In this document: positions 60,310 through 64,000 of the stretch, piece after piece
Layout: each line of letters begins with the position of its first letter
Position numbering within the stretch: the first letter of the stretch is position 1
The notes under the pieces: generated by a model
What the model was told of the DNA's origin: nothing
The model's input: only the letters and a program-made list of their open reading frames with translations
Databases searched by the model: none
Assembly: GCA_002503985.1 (NCBI GenBank)
Contig: DASW01000002.1
Coordinates: forward strand, 62,001-126,000
Source: Thermoplasmata archaeon UBA61
Lineage (GTDB): Archaea > Thermoplasmatota > Thermoplasmata > Lutacidiplasmatales > UBA184
DNA length: 64,000 nt
Direction: 5' to 3'
Translations under genes and position numbers: made by a program

Positions 60310-61400
60310 CGTGCCGCGGCCCGCTGCCGACGCCGGGGCCGACCCCGGACGATAAGGTGTTCGGTGGTCCGCGTGACGACCTGGTACGCGGGGTCGTCCG
60401 GGGGCAACCGAAGGACGAGCGGACGGCCGGGCATCTCCGGCGCGACCAGGGCGGCCTCCGGTTCCCCGAGCCACTTCCAGGGCTCCACGAGTGCCGCGCG
60501 GGCGAGGAACGCCGCCGAGACCGGCCGCCGGCGAAGCCGGGAAGCGACGTAGGCGAACTCCATCTCCCTCCAAAGGGACGGCGCATGGAACATCGCGTTG
60601 TCGGTTCCGAGCAGAACGGAGACTCCGAGCCGCTCCATCGAATAGAGGTCGGGCTGGCGGCCGAACAGCGCGTTCGACCGAGGACAGACGGCCACCGAAA
60701 CGCGTTCGTCCCGCACCGTCACAAGGTCGTCGACGGTTGCCTTCGTAAGATGGACCAGGAGGTCCGGCCTCGGGTCGAGGTAGCGCTCGGGCTTCTCCCG
60801 GACCGCTTCGCTCGCGTGAAGGCCGAACTTCTTCCCCGCGGCCCGGCATGCCCGGGCCACCGTTCGGCAGGTCTCGTCGGTCTCGTCCCGGGAGCTCGAT
60901 AGGCCGACCCCGTCCGCGACCGCGAGCAGTCGGTCGAGCTCGGTCCGGACGACGGGCCGAGAGAGGGGACGTCCCAGGGCCAGGACACGGACCGAGCTCC
61001 CCCGGGCCGCCTCACGCAGGAGCTCGACCCCCGGTCGGCCCTCTTCGCGGAAGTCGACGGTCGCAGCGACCCCGTCCTGCTCCATGCGGAGCAGCGCGGC
61101 GCGGATTGCCCGGACCTTCTCCGCGCGAGAGGCGCCCGCCAGGAGTCGGAACTTGTAGCCGTGCGGTGGTTGAATGAGCGAAGCGACCGGGCCTGCCGGG
61201 GGTTCGCTCACCGACACGGCATCCCCCAGATGAGTGTGGGCGTTGACCGGAGCGGGGACGACGATCCCTCGCACCGTCCGCTCGCCCCGACGCCGACCTT
61301 CCGCGCCCCGTGCGCCGACTTCGGTGACGCGCCCGTTTCGGATGCGGACGTAGGCCGGTCGCGCGCCGTCGATGTCCAGGATGGCGCCTACGACGAGCAT
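60306..61400 (-). CDS. Amidohydrolase-family protein (chlorohydrolase/SAH-deaminase-like)
   Basis: 364 residues. Metal motif NAHTHLGD, FGLHASE, and GTDNAMFH give the ligands of the cytosine-deaminase-like amidohydrolases; VLLGTDNA is typical. Relatives deaminate S-adenosylhomocysteine, guanine or related rings. ATG at 61400 with GCTTAAGC ~28 bp upstream fits a leaderless promoter. Precedes glyS, to which it is coupled. Confidence 0.85.
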   Translation of the reverse strand: MLVVGAILDIDGARPAYVRIRNGRVTEVGARGAEGRRRGERTVRGIVVPAPVNAHTHLGDAVSVSEPPAGPVASLIQPPHGYKFRLLAGASRAEKVRAIRAALLRMEQDGVAATVDFREEGRPGVELLREAARGSSVRVLALGRPLSRPVVRTELDRLLAVADGVGLSSSRDETDETCRTVARACRAAGKKFGLHASEAVREKPERYLDPRPDLLVHLTKATVDDLVTVRDERVSVAVCPRSNALFGRQPDLYSMERLGVSVLLGTDNAMFHAPSLWREMEFAYVASRLRRRPVSAAFLARAALVEPWKWLGEPEAALVAPEMPGRPLVLRLPPDDPAYQVVTRTTEHLIVRGRPRRRQRAAAR

Positions 61401-61494
61401 GCCGCGTTCGGCGGGAACCTCCCGGCGGCTTAAGCGGCTTACCGGACTCCCCCAAGCGATAAGGGACCGGGGGGTTGACAGGATTCCGCGGACC

Positions 61495-62370
61495 ATGACG
61501 GGAGCGGTCGCCGACCGGCCCCGGGACCTTCTCGTCTCGGGTCATGTGAACATCGACCGTTTCTTGTCGGTCCGTTCGTTCCCGGAAGCGGACCGGACCG
61601 TTCCCGTTCTCGAGCACCGGGCCGAGGTCGGTGGCACCGCGGCCAACATCGCTCGGGTCGCTTCCAAGCTCGGGGTGGCCACGGGTCTCGTGGCCCGCGT
61701 GGGGGATGGATTCCCGGACGAGTATGTGGCCGAGTTCCGGCGCGCTGGGATCGACGTCCGCGGCATCCAGCGGGTGAGCGGCCGACCGACTCCAACCTGC
61801 TACACGATCGAGGACCTCGAGGGGGCCCAGCGGACCCTGATCGACCAAGGCGTGATGGCGCGGGTCCCGGGAGCGAGACTACCCCTGCGCTTGCTCCGAG
61901 AATACTCCTGGCTCCACCTGACGACCGCCGACCCGGAGTTCCAGCTTCGCCTTCTGAAGGCGGCGCGGGCCCGAGGCCTGCTGGTGGCGGCCGACCCGGC
62001 CCAGGAGATCCATTACCGATGGGACCGTCGCTCGTTCCGCACGCTCCTCCAAGGCTCGGAGCTCTTCTTCGGCAACCGGTCGGAGGTCGCCCGCGCGCTC
62101 GAGTTCGTCGGGGGGGACCGGCCCGAGGTCCTGCTCGAATTCGTCCCGCTCGTGATTCGGACCGAAGGTCGGTCCGGTGCCACCGCCTTCTCCCGGACGG
62201 GCACCGTCCACGTCCGGGCGGCTCGCCCGACCCGGGTTCGAACGTTCGTAGGGGCCGGGGACTCGTTCCGGGGCGGGTTCTACGCCGCGTGGTTCGCCGG
62301 CCAATCTCTCGTTGCGTGCCTCACCGCCGGTACGCGAAGCTCGGCTCGGTGGATCGAGGGAAAGAGGTAG
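61495..62370 (+). CDS. PfkB-family carbohydrate/nucleoside kinase
   Basis: 291 residues. LLVSGHVNIDRFLSV at the N-terminus, EVGGTAANIARVASKLG (substrate region) and the catalytic GAGDSFRGGFYAAW motif. The early HVNID...GGTAANIA pattern is typical of ribokinase-like enzymes. Substrate uncertain: ribose, 2-keto-3-deoxygluconate or nucleoside. Divergent from the amidohydrolase; GCGATAAGG ~35 bp before ATG. moeA follows nine bases later. Confidence 0.9.
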   Translation: MTGAVADRPRDLLVSGHVNIDRFLSVRSFPEADRTVPVLEHRAEVGGTAANIARVASKLGVATGLVARVGDGFPDEYVAEFRRAGIDVRGIQRVSGRPTPTCYTIEDLEGAQRTLIDQGVMARVPGARLPLRLLREYSWLHLTTADPEFQLRLLKAARARGLLVAADPAQEIHYRWDRRSFRTLLQGSELFFGNRSEVARALEFVGGDRPEVLLEFVPLVIRTEGRSGATAFSRTGTVHVRAARPTRVRTFVGAGDSFRGGFYAAWFAGQSLVACLTAGTRSSARWIEGKR

Positions 62371-62379
62371 CCTCGCCGC

Positions 62380-63693
62380 ATGGAGATGCATGCCTTCGGT
62401 CGGCTGACGCTGGTCGACGTGGCCCGCCGCCGTCTCCTCGCCGCGGTCCGACCGATCGATCGCGTCGAGACGGTGCGGGTCGAAGCGGCGTTCGGTCGGG
62501 TCCTTGCCGCGAACGTACGGGCACCGGCGCCCGTCCCAGGGTTCCCGCGGACGACGTGGGATGGCTACGCCCTTCGGAGTCAGGACACGGAAGCCGCGAC
62601 ACGGGCTCGCCCCGCCGAGCTCCGCCTCGTCGGCGAGGTCTTTGCCGAGCAATCGTACCCGCGCCTCCTTCGGCGGGGCGAGGCCGTGGCGATCGCCACG
62701 GGCGGGGCCATTCCGAAAGGTGCCGACGCCGTGGCCATCTTCGAGGAGGTCGCTCGCCATGGTGGTCGGGTCCGGGTCTCCTGTCCGATACCGAAGGGAG
62801 ACCGTATCTCCCCTCCCGGTCACGACTTTCCTCGAGGCGCTCTCCTGGGACGAAGAGGCGACGAGCTCTCCGCTCCGGCGGTCGGCGCGATCGCCGCCTG
62901 CGGCATCCCGAAGGTCACCGTGTACGCCCTCCCCCGGGTCGCGGTCCTCCCGAACGGTAACGAGCTCCTGGTCCCCGGCGACCCTCCCCAAGCGGGCCGG
63001 ATCTACGAGAGCAACAACGCTCCGCTCGCAGCGGTGATCCTCGCCGCCGGCGGGATCCCCGAGCTTCTCCCGCCCGTTCCCGACGAGCCGGTCCCGATCG
63101 AGCGGGCGGTCCGGGCCGCGCTCGCCCGCGCGGACCTCGTGCTGGCCACGGGAGGGAGCTCGGTCGGGGAACGCGACCACCTGCCTCGGGTCTTGTCGAA
63201 GTTCGGCCCCCTGCTCTTCCACGGGATCGCCGTACGGGCCGGCAAGCCGACGCTCGCCGTGCGGAGCGGCCGGAAGCTTGTGGTGGGGTTGCCAGGTCAC
63301 CCCACCTCCTGCCTCGTGAACATGTACTGGCTAGTACTCCCCGTCCTCCGACGGCTCGCGCGGAGGCCCGGCCCCGGCTGGACCGATAGTTGGGCCGTCC
63401 TCGGAAGCGACGCGGTCGCGCCGTCCCCGGGGCTCGCCACGGTCGTTCCGTTGCGGTTCGAGCGGGGCCGAGCGTACACGACCTACCGCGGTTCGTCCGT
63501 GATCACGAGCCTCGCCGGGGCCACCGGCTTCGCCCTGCTGCCTCCCGGGCGGAGGGTCGTCCGCCGGGGAGCGCGGGTACGCGTCCACTACCTCGACCCG
63601 CGCCTCGGTCCGGGGGTCCCCAGGGAGGGAGCGCGCCGACCGGGAACAACGGTTAAGCGGTCCGTCGCCTCGGTCGGGCGTGACGCGTCGTAG
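62380..63693 (+). CDS. moeA: Molybdopterin molybdotransferase MoeA
   Basis: Inserts molybdate (or tungstate) into adenylated molybdopterin. 437 residues. The N-terminal domains contain PVPGFPRTTWDGYALRS (family usually reads AMDGYA), GEAVAIATGGAIPKGADAV; the MoCF-binding domain has VAVLPNGNELLVPGDPP, ESNN, ATGGSSVGERDHLP and GLPGHPTSCLVNM; a C-terminal domain follows. The window also has moaD/moaE, so cofactor synthesis is active. Its 3' end overlaps purQ by 14 nt. Confidence 0.94.
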   Translation: MEMHAFGRLTLVDVARRRLLAAVRPIDRVETVRVEAAFGRVLAANVRAPAPVPGFPRTTWDGYALRSQDTEAATRARPAELRLVGEVFAEQSYPRLLRRGEAVAIATGGAIPKGADAVAIFEEVARHGGRVRVSCPIPKGDRISPPGHDFPRGALLGRRGDELSAPAVGAIAACGIPKVTVYALPRVAVLPNGNELLVPGDPPQAGRIYESNNAPLAAVILAAGGIPELLPPVPDEPVPIERAVRAALARADLVLATGGSSVGERDHLPRVLSKFGPLLFHGIAVRAGKPTLAVRSGRKLVVGLPGHPTSCLVNMYWLVLPVLRRLARRPGPGWTDSWAVLGSDAVAPSPGLATVVPLRFERGRAYTTYRGSSVITSLAGATGFALLPPGRRVVRRGARVRVHYLDPRLGPGVPREGARRPGTTVKRSVASVGRDAS

Positions 63694-64000
63694 CCTCGCG
63701 GTCGCGCTCCTTTCTATCGAAGGAACGAACTGCGACGACGAGCTCCGCGAAGCGCTCGCAACCCTGGGCGCCCGTCCCGAGATCGTGCACTTGAAGCAGC
63801 TCGAGGGGCGCGACGTGCTGCCCGAGGCCCGACGTCGCCTCTCCGATTATCAGGCCCTGTTCGTCCCCGGAGGCTTCTCTGCGGGAGATTACGTGCGGGC
63901 CGGGGCGATTCTCGCCGCCCGCGTGCGGGCCTCAATCGGCACGGAGCTCGAGGAGTTCGTGCGGAGCGGCCGGATCGTCGCCGGCATCTGCAACGGCTTC
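63680..64000 (+). CDS. purQ: Phosphoribosylformylglycinamidine synthase, glutaminase subunit PurQ (partial)
   Basis: First 107 codons; the rest lies beyond the window. Class I glutamine amidotransferase: LSIEGTNCDDELREAL, FVPGGFSAGDYVRAG and the nucleophile cysteine in GICNGF at the very edge. Supplies ammonia for the purine step before PurM. The GTG start has GGTTAAGC centred ~26 bp upstream, inside moeA, so it is likely leaderless and independently transcribed. Confidence 0.93.
   Translation, partial: MTRRSLAVALLSIEGTNCDDELREALATLGARPEIVHLKQLEGRDVLPEARRRLSDYQALFVPGGFSAGDYVRAGAILAARVRASIGTELEEFVRSGRIVAGICNGF

Noticed and set aside
60310..60849. Upstream extension of glyS
   Set aside because: Pro/Arg-rich and overlaps the amidohydrolase; the ATG at 60309 begins the conserved synthetase.

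Overview
The window is a gene-dense, strongly GC-rich stretch of an archaeal chromosome, most likely from the Thermoplasmatota or a neighbouring euryarchaeal lineage. Evidence for Archaea: the proteasome alpha - SBDS - Rrp4 - Rrp41 - Rrp42 - L37Ae - RpoP gene string, SRP19, S8e, archaeal DnaG, EF-2 with a diphthamide histidine, ADP-forming acetyl-CoA synthetase, pyruvoyl-dependent arginine decarboxylase and RadB. The small subunit of DNA polymerase D (DP1) together with a family B polymerase points to the euryarchaeal side. Many operon-leading genes have a TATA-like element centred about 26 bp before the start codon (leaderless mRNA), whereas many internal genes have Shine-Dalgarno sites or 4-nt ATGA/GTGA overlaps. 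I saw no insertion sequence, prophage, CRISPR array or clear transferred island; this is core chromosome with lineage-specific small genes. The assignment below phylum level is inference.

Layout. 1-1528: a metal importer led by its DtxR-type repressor, then a PEBP-family protein. 1719-5842: tRNA-Val, a Lon-like AAA+ ATPase without protease domain, DnaG, and an unknown protein. 5974-10463: DP1, CutA, phosphoglycerate kinase, PanE and two coiled-coil proteins. 10574-14066: malate dehydrogenase, a FixX-like ferredoxin and XPD helicase. 14092-16510: an operon of heptose-kinase-like GHMP kinase, GmhA-like isomerase and a CBS-ParB fusion. 16632-20632: an unknown protein, tRNA-Pro, RlmE/FtsJ, a TIM-barrel protein overlapping 6-phospho-3-hexuloisomerase, and arginine decarboxylase. 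20657-24258: SCP2, RNase HII, an aldolase, and S8e-SRP19-GPN GTPase. 24263-31760: TraB, Mrp, acetyl-CoA synthetase, MoaD/MoaE, and the 2-oxoacid:ferredoxin oxidoreductase KorAB. 31943-38156: flippase, DedA, dihydroorotase, PurM and an EamA transporter.

38172-47453: family B polymerase with uracil-DNA glycosylase, diverging from S12-S7-EF-2, then Ogt, RadB and RNase J. 47540-52757: a nucleotidyltransferase meeting the exosome-proteasome superoperon. 52912-64000: a YyaL-type thioredoxin-domain protein, a phosphoesterase, an HTH regulator, glycyl-tRNA synthetase with an amidohydrolase, a PfkB kinase, MoeA and the start of PurQ.

Functionally the window joins replication and repair (DP1, PolB, DnaG, UDG, Ogt, RadB, XPD, RNase HII), translation and RNA turnover (ribosomal proteins, EF-2, exosome, SBDS, RNase J, RlmE), central metabolism using ferredoxin and acyl-CoA (KorAB, Acd, Mdh, Pgk), molybdenum cofactor synthesis (MoaD, MoaE, MoeA) and purine/pyrimidine synthesis (PurM, PurQ, PyrC). 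The least explained parts are the protease-less Lon-like ATPase with a zinc ribbon, the heptose/CBS-ParB operon, the hexuloisomerase without its usual synthase, several coiled-coil or unknown proteins tied into conserved-looking operons, and an EF-2 whose G1 and switch I motifs depart from the normal consensus.
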